From NCBI GenBank assembly GCA_002480345.1, contig DLBY01000176.1:29044-65021 (forward strand): DNA of 35,978 bases, read 5' to 3'. Positions 5,947 to 13,432 of this stretch are shown piece after piece; the stretch's first letter is position 1; each line of letters begins with the position of its first letter. Under the pieces are notes generated by a model. The model saw only the letters and a program-made list of their open reading frames with translations. It searched no databases and was not told the DNA's origin. Source of the DNA: Phycisphaerales bacterium UBA7812 (GTDB lineage Bacteria; Planctomycetota; Phycisphaerae; Phycisphaerales; UBA1924). Both the position numbers and the translations under genes were made by a program.

Positions 5947-7413
5947 TCATTCCCCGACCGTCTTCTTCCGCCGCAGCACATGGTGGTAGCTCTGCGCGAA
6001 CCGGTGCGCCTCGTCGCGCACCTGCTGGCAGAGGCGCAGCCCCGCGTTGTTTCGGCTGAGGCGGATGGGCTCGGACTCGCGCTGGATGTAGATCAACTCT
6101 TCCTTCTTCGCGAGGCTGATGACCATGGGGGGCTGGACATCCAGCGTCTCGAAGGCCTCCAGGGCCGCGTGGAGCTGACCCAGCCCCCCGTCGATCAGGA
6201 TGACATCGGGGTAGAGCTCGTCGCCTGTCCCCGCGTCGCGGTAGCGTCGGCTGACGACCTCGCGGATGGACATGTAGTCGTCGTTGCGCCGCGAGCCGGG
6301 CAGGTTCTCGAACGACTTGATCCGGTAGCGCCGGTACTCGTCCTTGAAGGGGCGTCCGTCCACGAAGCTGACCTTGCTGCCCACCGTCTCGCCGCCCTGC
6401 AGGTGGGCGATGTCGATGCCCTCGATGCAGCGGACGGGCTGGTCGAGCCCCAGCGTCTTCGCGAGCGACTTGGGGCCGGCCTCGGGGTTGATGTACCCGA
6501 TCTCGGTCTCGGGTTGCCAGCCGTCTTTCCGGTCCGCCCGCTCGTCGAGGCGCTCGATGGCGCGGATCTGATCGCGCAGGGTCGCCGCCTTCTCGAAGTC
6601 GAGGTTCGCGGACGCGTCGGACATCTCCTGCTTCATCTCGCGGAGCATTGCCGCCCGCTTGGTGCCCAGGAACTTGGTGAAGCGGTCGATGTCGCGCCCG
6701 TAGGCGGTGACGGAGATCGACTCGTTGCAGGGCGCGGTGCACTGCCCGATGCTCGCGAGCAGGCAGGGGCGAAAGCGTTTGTTCTTGGGGTCGCCCTCGA
6801 CGATGTCGAGCTTGCAGGTGCGGAACTTGAAGACCCGCTGCAGGATCTGCACCGCCTCGCGGAGGTCGCCCGCGTTGGTGAAGGGGCCGAAGATCTTCGC
6901 GCCCTTCATCTCGGGCGCCTGCTCGCCCGTCTTCGGGTTCACGCCCGTCGGGTTTCGCGTCACGAAGACACGGGGGTAGTCCTCGCGCTGCGTCACGACG
7001 AGGTAGGGGAAGGTCTTGTCGTCCACCAGCCGCGCGTTGTAGTGGGGCTTGATGTCCTTGATCAGGCGGTTCTCGGTGAGCAGCGCCTCCCACTCGCCCG
7101 AGCACACGAGCGTATCGAACGAATGCACCTCGTCGAGCATGCGCTGCTTCTTGGGCCCCAGGTCCGCGCTCGGGACGAAGTACGACGAGACCCGATCGGG
7201 CAGCTTGCTTGCCTTGCCCACATACAGCACCACGCCCTTGTGGTCCTTCATCAGGTACACGCCGGGAACAGGCGGCAGGTCGCGGGCGGCGCGGTTCAGG
7301 CGCGCCAGCCGCTCGTCGCGCGACTCGGTCCCCCATGGGGGCGGGGCGTCCGCGGGGAGGTAGCCCTCCTCGTCGAGCTCGCCGGGAATGTGGGGATCAG
7401 GATCGTCGGGCAC
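5947..7413 (-). CDS. uvrC: UvrABC excinuclease subunit C, form without C-terminal (HhH)2 domain
   Basis: UvrC makes the two incisions around bulky DNA lesions after UvrA/UvrB recognition. The 488-residue product shows four parts in order. The GIY-YIG nuclease has PGVYLM, LYVGKA, R74 and E114. The cysteine-rich domain has C200, C217, C225 and C229 (FRTC...RPC...GQC...APC), the set reported to bind an Fe-S cluster. The UVR motif (about 255-290) binds UvrB. The RNase-H-like nuclease keeps the expected acids and histidine: D334 in EGIDIA, D408 in LIDGG and H470 in DEAHRFA. Usual UvrC is about 600 residues and ends in a tandem helix-hairpin-helix domain. Here the protein stops just after HHVLRRKK and no such domain follows in any frame. 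The GTG start has TACGAT five bases upstream. Confidence 0.95.
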   Translation of the reverse strand: MPDDPDPHIPGELDEEGYLPADAPPPWGTESRDERLARLNRAARDLPPVPGVYLMKDHKGVVLYVGKASKLPDRVSSYFVPSADLGPKKQRMLDEVHSFDTLVCSGEWEALLTENRLIKDIKPHYNARLVDDKTFPYLVVTQREDYPRVFVTRNPTGVNPKTGEQAPEMKGAKIFGPFTNAGDLREAVQILQRVFKFRTCKLDIVEGDPKNKRFRPCLLASIGQCTAPCNESISVTAYGRDIDRFTKFLGTKRAAMLREMKQEMSDASANLDFEKAATLRDQIRAIERLDERADRKDGWQPETEIGYINPEAGPKSLAKTLGLDQPVRCIEGIDIAHLQGGETVGSKVSFVDGRPFKDEYRRYRIKSFENLPGSRRNDDYMSIREVVSRRYRDAGTGDELYPDVILIDGGLGQLHAALEAFETLDVQPPMVISLAKKEELIYIQRESEPIRLSRNNAGLRLCQQVRDEAHRFAQSYHHVLRRKKTVGE

Positions 7414-7418
7414 GGCGG

Positions 7419-7424
7419 ATCGTA
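7419..7424 (-). promoter_or_regulatory. TANNNT -10 element, leaderless start of uvrC
   Basis: Minus-strand TACGAT ends five bases (CCGCC) before the GTG at 7413. No -35 or Shine-Dalgarno is visible, so a leaderless uvrC transcript separate from the upstream ligase gene is likely. Confidence 0.5.
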
Positions 7425-7459
7425 TTCGCGACGAAGAGGAAGCCGGTTTCGCCCCCGGT

Positions 7460-8803
7460 TCAGCCCTTCTGCGCGTTCCTCACCCGGTCATCCGCGAAGA
7501 TGTCCAGGGGCTCGTGGTCGTCGTCCAGAGGCGGCGCGAGACAGAGCGCAAAGACGATCCCCGTCACGCTCGCCGCCGTGGCGCTGACATGCAGCGTGTC
7601 GAAAGGGGTCGCCAGCGCCAACCCCACCAGCGCGAACATGGGCCCGGCGTGGTAGGTCCCCAGGCCGTGCTTGCTCGCGTTCCGCCACGCATCGCGGAGT
7701 GTGAAGCCGAACACCGCGAGGAGGAGGGCGACGCCCACGAGCCCGTTCGACGCGGCAACATGCAGCAGCGTGTCGTGCGCGTGCCCCGAGGTCGCGACGC
7801 GGTCACCCTCGCCCCGGCGCCGCGTCATCCAGTCGCGGAAGCCGCCCGTCCCCACGCCCAGCACCGTATGGGCCCGCACCGCCGCGAGCGCCCCGCTCTT
7901 CATCGCGATGCGCGCGCCGGTGTCCCCCGTCACCTCCCCGCTCATCGCGTCGCGGACCTGCGTCCGGGCCGCACCGAGCCGGTCCGCGATCGGACCCCGC
8001 AGCGCGAACCCCACGACCAGGAACGAGCACACCAGCGCCATGAACGCGAGCGCCGTCCCGCCCCGCCCCTTGCCCCGCACCCCCGCGCGGATCATCGCGA
8101 AGACCCCCGCGCCCATCGTCAGCAGCACGCCCGCAATCCACCCGCCGCGTGAGCCCGTCATCGCGAGCCCGCCCGCCGTCACGAAGACCCCCATGATCGC
8201 GACCACGCGCCCGCGACCCGAGCCCATGAGGGCCCGGGGCAGGTGGAGCCCGATCGCCGCGGCGAGAATCGTCCCCGCGACCGCGGGGTCCCACCAGCCG
8301 CTCATCCGCTCGGGCAGGCGCCCGAACCGCAGCGCCTCGGGCCCGCCCCCGTGCAGCGCCCACGCGTTCAGCAACTGGACCGCGTTCCCGATGAGGAACC
8401 CGACGCACAACGCCGCGATGATGTGGATCCGCCCCGTCGTCGTCACGCGCAGCGCGGGCGTGAGCAGCAGCGCGAGCGCAAAGAACCGGACCGTCCCGAC
8501 CTCGTCGATCCCGAGCCCCCGATCGGGCGACCACGCGAGCCCGAGCGCGAGCCATCCATAGAACGCGAGCAGCGCGAGGAACGCGGGCCTCGCGAGCGTC
8601 TGTTTCCAAAGGTGCCGGGTGCGATGGGCCATCGGCACGAAGAACAGCGCGGGCGGGATGACCGCGATCTCCGCGAGCGAGGTCGGCATCGTCGCGAGCA
8701 CCGCCGCGAGCACGCCCGTCCAGACATACCCGCGCACCCAGCGCCGTTCCCACACCGGAAGCGGGCGGGCGGAATCCAGCGTCTGTCGCGGTTCGTCATG
8801 CAT
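7460..8803 (-). CDS. O-antigen ligase/polymerase-family membrane protein
   Basis: This 447-residue integral membrane protein has about ten to twelve hydrophobic helices. Two features place it in the Wzy/WaaL O-antigen ligase family: the GSRGGW motif at the start of the central loop, and the long periplasmic loop ending in GHAHDTLLHVAASNGLVGVA (the H-x-H-[ND]...E/N-GLxG signature). Members transfer or polymerise lipid-linked glycans on the periplasmic side. Whether this one ligates, polymerises or acts on another glycan cannot be decided. I chose ATG 8803 over an upstream in-frame codon because TAGGAT lies eight bases before it and an upstream start would overlap the divergent gene. uvrC follows 46 bases downstream with its own -10. 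Confidence 0.85.
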   Translation of the reverse strand: MHDEPRQTLDSARPLPVWERRWVRGYVWTGVLAAVLATMPTSLAEIAVIPPALFFVPMAHRTRHLWKQTLARPAFLALLAFYGWLALGLAWSPDRGLGIDEVGTVRFFALALLLTPALRVTTTGRIHIIAALCVGFLIGNAVQLLNAWALHGGGPEALRFGRLPERMSGWWDPAVAGTILAAAIGLHLPRALMGSGRGRVVAIMGVFVTAGGLAMTGSRGGWIAGVLLTMGAGVFAMIRAGVRGKGRGGTALAFMALVCSFLVVGFALRGPIADRLGAARTQVRDAMSGEVTGDTGARIAMKSGALAAVRAHTVLGVGTGGFRDWMTRRRGEGDRVATSGHAHDTLLHVAASNGLVGVALLLAVFGFTLRDAWRNASKHGLGTYHAGPMFALVGLALATPFDTLHVSATAASVTGIVFALCLAPPLDDDHEPLDIFADDRVRNAQKG

Positions 8804-8811
8804 GCGCCGCG

Positions 8812-8817
8812 ATCCTA
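8812..8817 (-). promoter_or_regulatory. TANNNT -10 element of the O-antigen ligase gene
   Basis: Minus-strand TAGGAT ends eight bases before ATG 8803. It lies only six bases from the opposing -10 at 8824. Confidence 0.5.
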
Positions 8818-8823
8818 CCCCGG

Positions 8824-8829
8824 TATGCT
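8824..8829 (+). promoter_or_regulatory. TANNNT -10 element, leaderless start of the DUF1801 gene
   Basis: TATGCT ends six bases (GCCCCG) before ATG 8836. No Shine-Dalgarno fits in the gap. Confidence 0.5.
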
Positions 8830-8835
8830 GCCCCG

Positions 8836-9519
8836 ATGAGCAGCACCGCCCCATCCGACGCGAAACCCGCGACACCCAGGCAGTATCTCGACAGCCTCCC
8901 CAAAGACCGCCGCGACGCGATCCAGGCGATCCGCAGGACGATCAACGCCCGCAGGGACAAGAGGCTCAAAGAGGGCATCCAGTACGGCATGCTCGGCTGG
9001 TGCGTGCCCCACACCGTCTACCCCGCGGGCTATCACTGCGACCCGAGCCAGCCCCTCCCCTTCGCGAGCGTTGCATCGCAGAAGAACCACATCGGGATCT
9101 ACCTGTTCTGCCTCTACACCGACGAAGCCGAGCAGGCCCGCTTCGTCAAGGCCTGGAAGGCGACTGGCAAGAAGCTCGACATGGGCAAGTCCTGCATCCG
9201 CATCAAGAAGATCGAGGATGTCCCGCTGGATGTGCTGGGCGACGCGATCGAGCGGATGACCTGCGAGAAGTTCATCAAGGTCTACGACCAGCGGTGGGGG
9301 GGCGCCGCGAAGCCGAGTGCAAAGAAGGCGGCGTCCCGGAGGACGCCCGCGAAGAAGACCGCCCCGAAGAAAGCCGCGTCAAAGAAGACCACCAAAAAGA
9401 AGCCCTCCACAAAGAAGACCACGAAAAAGAAGGCGGTCACGAAGAAGCCTGCAGCAAAGAAGAAGCCCGCGACGAAGAAAGCCGCCCGCAAGGCGACGGC
9501 ACGAACCCGTTCGCGTTGA
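8836..9519 (+). CDS. DUF1801 protein with histone-H1-like lysine-rich tail
   Basis: Residues 13-152 match the DUF1801 (YdhG-like) fold in pattern: RQYLDSLP, EGIQYGMLGW, KNHIGIYLF and a C-terminal helix with DVPLDVLGDAIERM. The biochemical role of DUF1801 is not established. Residues 157-227 are a tail of about 70 residues with some 25 lysines, six arginines, many Ala, Pro and Thr, and no acidic residue. It is built of AKK, TKK, SKK and PAKK units. This is the composition of eukaryotic histone H1 tails and of bacterial HU/H1-like DNA-compacting proteins. The tail should be disordered and bind nucleic acid or polyphosphate. The start is supported by TATGCT six bases before the ATG. The gene is divergent from the O-antigen ligase gene, with 32 bases between the start codons. 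Confidence 0.88.
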   Translation: MSSTAPSDAKPATPRQYLDSLPKDRRDAIQAIRRTINARRDKRLKEGIQYGMLGWCVPHTVYPAGYHCDPSQPLPFASVASQKNHIGIYLFCLYTDEAEQARFVKAWKATGKKLDMGKSCIRIKKIEDVPLDVLGDAIERMTCEKFIKVYDQRWGGAAKPSAKKAASRRTPAKKTAPKKAASKKTTKKKPSTKKTTKKKAVTKKPAAKKKPATKKAARKATARTRSR

Positions 9520-9550
9520 CGGGCGCACGCCCTCGCTCTTCCGCGCTCGC

Positions 9551-9556
9551 TAGGCT
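9551..9556 (+). promoter_or_regulatory. TANNNT -10 element, leaderless start of TPR sulfotransferase
   Basis: TAGGCT ends five bases (TGCCC) before ATG 9562. No ribosome binding site is visible. Confidence 0.45.
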
Positions 9557-9561
9557 TGCCC

Positions 9562-11037
9562 ATGCCCCCGGGACTCGCCAAGAAACAGCAGCTCCTGAGC
9601 AGCGCCCAGAAGCGCTTCGCGCAGGGGCGTTATCACGAATCCGCGAAGGCGTACGCGGAGCTGCTCAAGCTTGAGCCCAAAAACCCCGGGGTCATCTTCA
9701 ACCTGGGCTCCGCCCTCATGCTCGCGGGCGACCCCGCCTCGGGGGTGCGTCACATCGCGCGGGCCGTCGCGATGAAGCCGGGCGAGGCCGAGTACCTCGC
9801 CCAGCTCTCGATCGCCCAGCGCCAACTGATGAAACTCGATGAAGCCGACCGCGCCAGCGCCCAGGCGGTCGAGGCGGACCCGTCCAGCCCGTTCGCGAAC
9901 TGGGCCCGCGCCGATTACCTCCGCGTCGCGGGCCGCTACCGCGAGGCCTTCGATCTGCTCGACCCGCTCGCGGCTCCCGACGCCGACGCGACCCTGCTGA
10001 TCGTCTACGCGGGTGTCGCGCGCCGGTTCGGAAAAGCCGACGAGGCGGTCGAGCTGCTCCGAGCGGTCGCGTCGCGAGAGGGGCTCGCGCCCAACACCCG
10101 CGCCGAGGCACTCTTCGCGCTGGGCGACCTGCTCGACAAGCTCGCCCGCTACGACGAGGCGTTCGCCGCCTTCGAGGAGGCGAACACGCTCCGCCGCAGG
10201 CCCTACCCCGCGGACCAGCTGCCAGCCGAGATCGACACGCTGATCGAGGCGTGGTCGCCCGAGCGACTCGCGTCCCTCCCGCGTTCCTCAATCACCGACG
10301 AACGCCCCCTGTTCATCGTGGGCATGATGCGATCGGGCAGCACCCTGTGCGAGCAGATTCTCTCGAGCCACCCCGCCGTCTTCCCGGGGGGCGAGCTCGA
10401 CTTCATGCGCGACGCGCACGAGAACCTGCTGGGGAGGCACGGGGGCGATCTCGTCGCGGCCGTCGAGGCGGGCGCCGTCAACGAGAAGTCACTGACCCGC
10501 GCCGGGAGGGCGTACCTGCAGAAGGTCCAGAAGCTCGCGGGCCGCGACGCGCGCCGCGTCACCGACAAGATGCCCTACAACTGGCGCCATCTCGGGCTCA
10601 TCAGCCTCATGTTCCCGGGCGCCCGCGTCATCCACACCGTCCGCGACCCGCTCGACACCTGCCTGTCGTGCTACTTCCACGAGTTCCACGGGTCGCACGA
10701 ATACGCTCAGGACCTGCATGCCCTCGGTGTGTACGCACGCGAGACCCGCCGGATGATCGAGCACTGGAAGCGTGTCCTCCCGATCCCGATCCACGACCTT
10801 GTTTACGAATATCTGCTCGACGACCAAGAGCGAGTGACGCGCGGGCTCATCGAGGCCGCGGGCCTCGAGTGGGACGACGCCTGCCTGCGGTTCCACGAGA
10901 ACCGCCGCGCCGCGGTGACCCACAGCAACGAGCAGGTCCGCGAGAAGCTGTTCACGAGTTCACGCGCGAGGCACCGGAACTACGAGCGCCACATCGGTGC
11001 TTTGCGAAACGCGCTGGCTTGCGTTGAAGACAACTAG
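9562..11037 (+). CDS. Tetratricopeptide-repeat sulfotransferase
   Basis: The N-terminal half of this 491-residue protein (about residues 5-235) consists of tetratricopeptide helix pairs, such as FAQGRYHESAKAYAELLKL and YDEAFAAFEEA. The C-terminal half is a PAPS-dependent sulfotransferase. The 5'-phosphosulfate-binding loop is GMMRSGSTLCEQIL (from residue 254). The 3'-phosphate-binding strand is VRDPLDTCLSCYF (about 360-372). Such TPR-sulfotransferase fusions are common in marine bacteria and are related to eukaryotic protein-tyrosine sulfotransferases. The acceptor may be a glycan or a protein and is unknown. ATG 9562 is preferred over TTG 9556, which lies inside the -10 element. The gene is convergent with the small zinc-finger gene. 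Confidence 0.9.
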   Translation: MPPGLAKKQQLLSSAQKRFAQGRYHESAKAYAELLKLEPKNPGVIFNLGSALMLAGDPASGVRHIARAVAMKPGEAEYLAQLSIAQRQLMKLDEADRASAQAVEADPSSPFANWARADYLRVAGRYREAFDLLDPLAAPDADATLLIVYAGVARRFGKADEAVELLRAVASREGLAPNTRAEALFALGDLLDKLARYDEAFAAFEEANTLRRRPYPADQLPAEIDTLIEAWSPERLASLPRSSITDERPLFIVGMMRSGSTLCEQILSSHPAVFPGGELDFMRDAHENLLGRHGGDLVAAVEAGAVNEKSLTRAGRAYLQKVQKLAGRDARRVTDKMPYNWRHLGLISLMFPGARVIHTVRDPLDTCLSCYFHEFHGSHEYAQDLHALGVYARETRRMIEHWKRVLPIPIHDLVYEYLLDDQERVTRGLIEAAGLEWDDACLRFHENRRAAVTHSNEQVREKLFTSSRARHRNYERHIGALRNALACVEDN

Positions 11038-11064
11038 CAGGACTCGTGATTGATCGTCCTCTAG
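11034..11064. repeat. Inverted repeat spanning two convergent stop codons
   Basis: CTAG-C-AGGAC (11034-11043) pairs with GTCCT-CTAG (11056-11064) around a 12-base loop, with one bulged C. Each arm contains the TAG stop of one of the convergent genes. There is no T-tract, so a bidirectional terminator role is only possible. Confidence 0.35.
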
Positions 11065-11300
11065 TACTCTCGGATATCCCCAGCGAAGACCACGCCCGTG
11101 CCCGAACAGATCGGGCAAACAGGGTCTCGACCGTCACGGTCCTTCGTGCCATCACCACCGCATCGGCCGCAGGTGATGAACGGCTCCGATACGAAAACCG
11201 TGCCGACACCGTCACAAACCGGACACGGAGGATCTCGCCCATCCCGGTCCTTCGTCCCCGTTCCACGGCAGCGGGCGCACTTGATAGTCACCTTCGCCAT
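11061..11300 (-). CDS. Tiny protein with two tandem DnaJ-type zinc fingers
   Basis: The 79-residue product is two near-identical 36-residue units. Each has CxxCxGxG, a TKDRDGRDP linker and CPxCxGxG. The cysteines are at 8, 11, 26, 29 and again at 44, 47, 62, 65. This spacing matches the cysteine-rich zinc centre of DnaJ/Hsp40, where two pairs of CxxCxGxG bind two zinc ions. There is no J-domain or substrate-binding domain. The gene starts six bases after the guaA stop on the same strand, so it is probably co-transcribed with guaA; a GGGAG within the guaA 3' end could serve as ribosome binding site. Its function is unknown; a zinc-dependent chaperone-like or thiol role is a guess from the fold. 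Confidence 0.8.
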   Translation of the reverse strand: MAKVTIKCARCRGTGTKDRDGRDPPCPVCDGVGTVFVSEPFITCGRCGGDGTKDRDGRDPVCPICSGTGVVFAGDIREY

Positions 11301-11306
11301 GTTCGA

Positions 11307-12920
11307 TTACTCCCACTCGATCGTCGCGGGCGGCTTGCTCGAGATGTCGTAGACCACGCGGTTCACCCCGCGCACCTCGTTGATGATCCGGTTGCTGATC
11401 CGCGCCAAGACATCGAACGGGATCCGCGCCCAGTCCGCGGTCATGAAGTCCTGCGTCTCCACCGCGCGGATCGCGACGACGCGCTCGTAGGTCCGCCCGT
11501 CCCCCATCACGCCCACGCTCTGGATCGGCAGCAGCACCGCGAACACCTGGCTCGTCCGCCGGTACAGCTCCGCCGCCACGATCTCCTCGAGCAGGATCTC
11601 GTCGCACTCGCGCAGCACATCGAGCTTGTCTTTCGTGATGTCGCCAAGCACCCGCACCGCCAGGCCCGGCCCCGGGAACGGGTGCCTCCAGACGATCTGG
11701 TCGGGAACCCCCAAAACCTCCCCGAGCTTGCGGACCTCGTCCTTGAACAGGTCCCGCAGCGGCTCGATCAGGTCGAACCCCAATTCCGCCGGCAGGCCGC
11801 CCACATTGTGGTGCAGCTTGATGTTCGCGGAGTTGCCCGCGTGCCCGTGCCCGCTCTCGATCACATCGGGATAGAGCGTCCCCTGCGCGAGGAAATGCGC
11901 ATCGGGCAGGTCGTGCGCCGCCTCCTTGAACACCTCGATGAACCGGTGCCCGATCCGCCTCCGCTTCTCCTGCGGGTCGTCGATCCCCGCGAGATCCCCG
12001 AGAAACTGCTCGGACGCGTCCACGACCCGCAGATCGATGTGGAAGTGATCGCGGAAGGTCGTCTCGACGAGGTCGCGCTCGTTCTTGCGCAGCAGCCCGT
12101 TGTCCACGAACACGCAGGTCAGCTGGTCGCCGATCGCCTTGTGGATCAGCGCCGCCGCGACCGACGAATCCACCCCGCCGCTCAGCCCGCAGATCACACG
12201 CTTGTCGCCCACCCTCGCCCGGATCTTCGACGCCTGCTCGTCCGCGAACTCCGACATCCGCCAGGTGCCCCGGCACCCGCAGATCTCGTACAGAAAGTTG
12301 CGGAGCATGTCCGTCCCGTGCGGCGTGTGCGTCACCTCGGGGTGGAACTGCACGCCCCGGAACAGGCCATCCTCCGAGCGCACCGCCGCGTAGGGGCAGG
12401 TCTTCGTCGACGCGGTCGCGACGAGGCCCGCGTTCTCGAGCCCGGTGATCTGATCCCCGTGCGACATCCAGACCGTCGTGTGCCCCGGGATCGCGTGGAA
12501 CAGCGTGCCCCGCCCCGCGTTGTCGGCGCCCACATCCAGCGACGCGCGACCGAACTCCCGGTGCTCGGCGCGATCGACCCGCGCCCCCATCAGCTTGCAC
12601 GCCAGCTGCATCCCGTAGCAGATCCCGAGCACCGGCACGCCCAGCGAGAAGATCGCCGGATCGCAGCTCGGCGCCCCCTCGTCGTCCACGCTCGAAGGAC
12701 CGCCCGACAAGATGATCCCGCGCGGCTGCATGGCCCGGAGCTCATCTGCCGATATGCTCGGGTGCACCAGCACCGCGTACACCCCGGCCTCGCGGGCCCG
12801 GCGCGCGATCAACTGGGCCGTCTGCGACCCGAAGTCCAGGATCGGGACCACCTCGTCCCGCAGCCCGCCGGTGTCGCCCGGCTTTGCCGAATGGAGCGTC
12901 TCGTGCTCGCCGCTTGCCAT
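11307..12920 (-). CDS. guaA: GMP synthase (glutamine-hydrolysing)
   Basis: GuaA converts XMP to GMP with glutamine and ATP, the last step of guanine nucleotide synthesis. The 537-residue protein has the class I glutamine amidotransferase domain first: LDFGSQ, GIILSGGPSSV, nucleophile C101 in GICYGMQ, and H193 and E195 in QFHPEV. The ATP-pyrophosphatase domain follows with P-loop GLSGGVDSS at 245-253. The C-terminal dimerisation domain has HPFPGPGLAVR and ends SSKPPATIEWE, the usual terminus. The Tyr of the typical DFGSQYTQ is replaced by Thr-Ala. I chose ATG 12920 because GAGGAAACG precedes it and it gives a normal length. The double zinc-finger gene follows as a likely operon partner. Confidence 0.97.
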   Translation of the reverse strand: MASGEHETLHSAKPGDTGGLRDEVVPILDFGSQTAQLIARRAREAGVYAVLVHPSISADELRAMQPRGIILSGGPSSVDDEGAPSCDPAIFSLGVPVLGICYGMQLACKLMGARVDRAEHREFGRASLDVGADNAGRGTLFHAIPGHTTVWMSHGDQITGLENAGLVATASTKTCPYAAVRSEDGLFRGVQFHPEVTHTPHGTDMLRNFLYEICGCRGTWRMSEFADEQASKIRARVGDKRVICGLSGGVDSSVAAALIHKAIGDQLTCVFVDNGLLRKNERDLVETTFRDHFHIDLRVVDASEQFLGDLAGIDDPQEKRRRIGHRFIEVFKEAAHDLPDAHFLAQGTLYPDVIESGHGHAGNSANIKLHHNVGGLPAELGFDLIEPLRDLFKDEVRKLGEVLGVPDQIVWRHPFPGPGLAVRVLGDITKDKLDVLRECDEILLEEIVAAELYRRTSQVFAVLLPIQSVGVMGDGRTYERVVAIRAVETQDFMTADWARIPFDVLARISNRIINEVRGVNRVVYDISSKPPATIEWE

Positions 12921-13043
12921 CGTTTCCTCACCCGTGACAACCGACCCCGCGGGGGGCGGACGCGTGGTGCCTCGCCCGGAACGGCCCGCGGGGGGGAATC
13001 CCGACAATACGCGCCACGCCTCCCCGGGTCGATCCTCCGGCCT

Positions 13044-13397
13044 GTGATCCTTCTGTTCAGCCCGCTCCCGCTCGCCGCGTGCGTCCCCTCCACCCCGCAG
13101 GGCTTCGATTCACCCGACCCGATCAGCCGCCTCTCTGCGATCTCCGACGCGGGTTCGACCCGCGACGAGCGCGCGATCCCGGACCTCGTCGAGCAGCTCG
13201 AGAGCGCCGACCCCGGCGCCCGTCTCCTCGCGATCCGCTCGCTGGAACGCATCACCGGGCAAACGCTCGGGTATCATCACGCCGATCCCTGGTGGGCGCG
13301 AGCCGCCGCCGTCCGGCGCTGGCGCCGGTGGATTCAGGAAAACCACTCCCCCAAACAGGCAGAAGACCGAGCCGGGGAGATGGAAGACGAGGGCTGA
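13044..13397 (+). CDS. Short HEAT-repeat lipoprotein
   Basis: This 117-residue product from GTG 13044 starts with a hydrophobic segment and a lipobox, L10-A11-A12-C13. A domain resembling PBS-lyase-type HEAT repeats follows (RAIPDLVEQLESADPGARLL, then AIRSLERITGQ), and it ends in a Trp-rich helix (WWARAAAVRRWRRW). Proteins of this style are frequent small lipoproteins in Planctomycetota; they are presumed to be membrane-anchored scaffolds. The signal lacks the usual basic N-region from this start, and no other ATG, GTG or TTG occurs nearby in frame, so the exact start is uncertain. It lies 35 bases before the ATPase gene and may head that operon. Confidence 0.7.
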   Translation: MILLFSPLPLAACVPSTPQGFDSPDPISRLSAISDAGSTRDERAIPDLVEQLESADPGARLLAIRSLERITGQTLGYHHADPWWARAAAVRRWRRWIQENHSPKQAEDRAGEMEDEG

Positions 13398-13432
13398 GCG
13401 ATCGACGCCCGGCCGCCCCTCCCGACGACACG

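Noticed and set aside
9282..9581. Minus-strand frame encoding a very Phe-rich, apparently membrane-spanning peptide
   Set aside because: It is the exact antisense of the lysine-repeat tail: AAG/AAA codons read as CTT/TTT.
11046..13397. 783-codon plus-strand open frame opposite guaA
   Set aside because: Only its last 117 codons, from GTG 13044, look like a real protein (the HEAT lipoprotein); the rest is an Arg/His/Pro-rich shadow of guaA.
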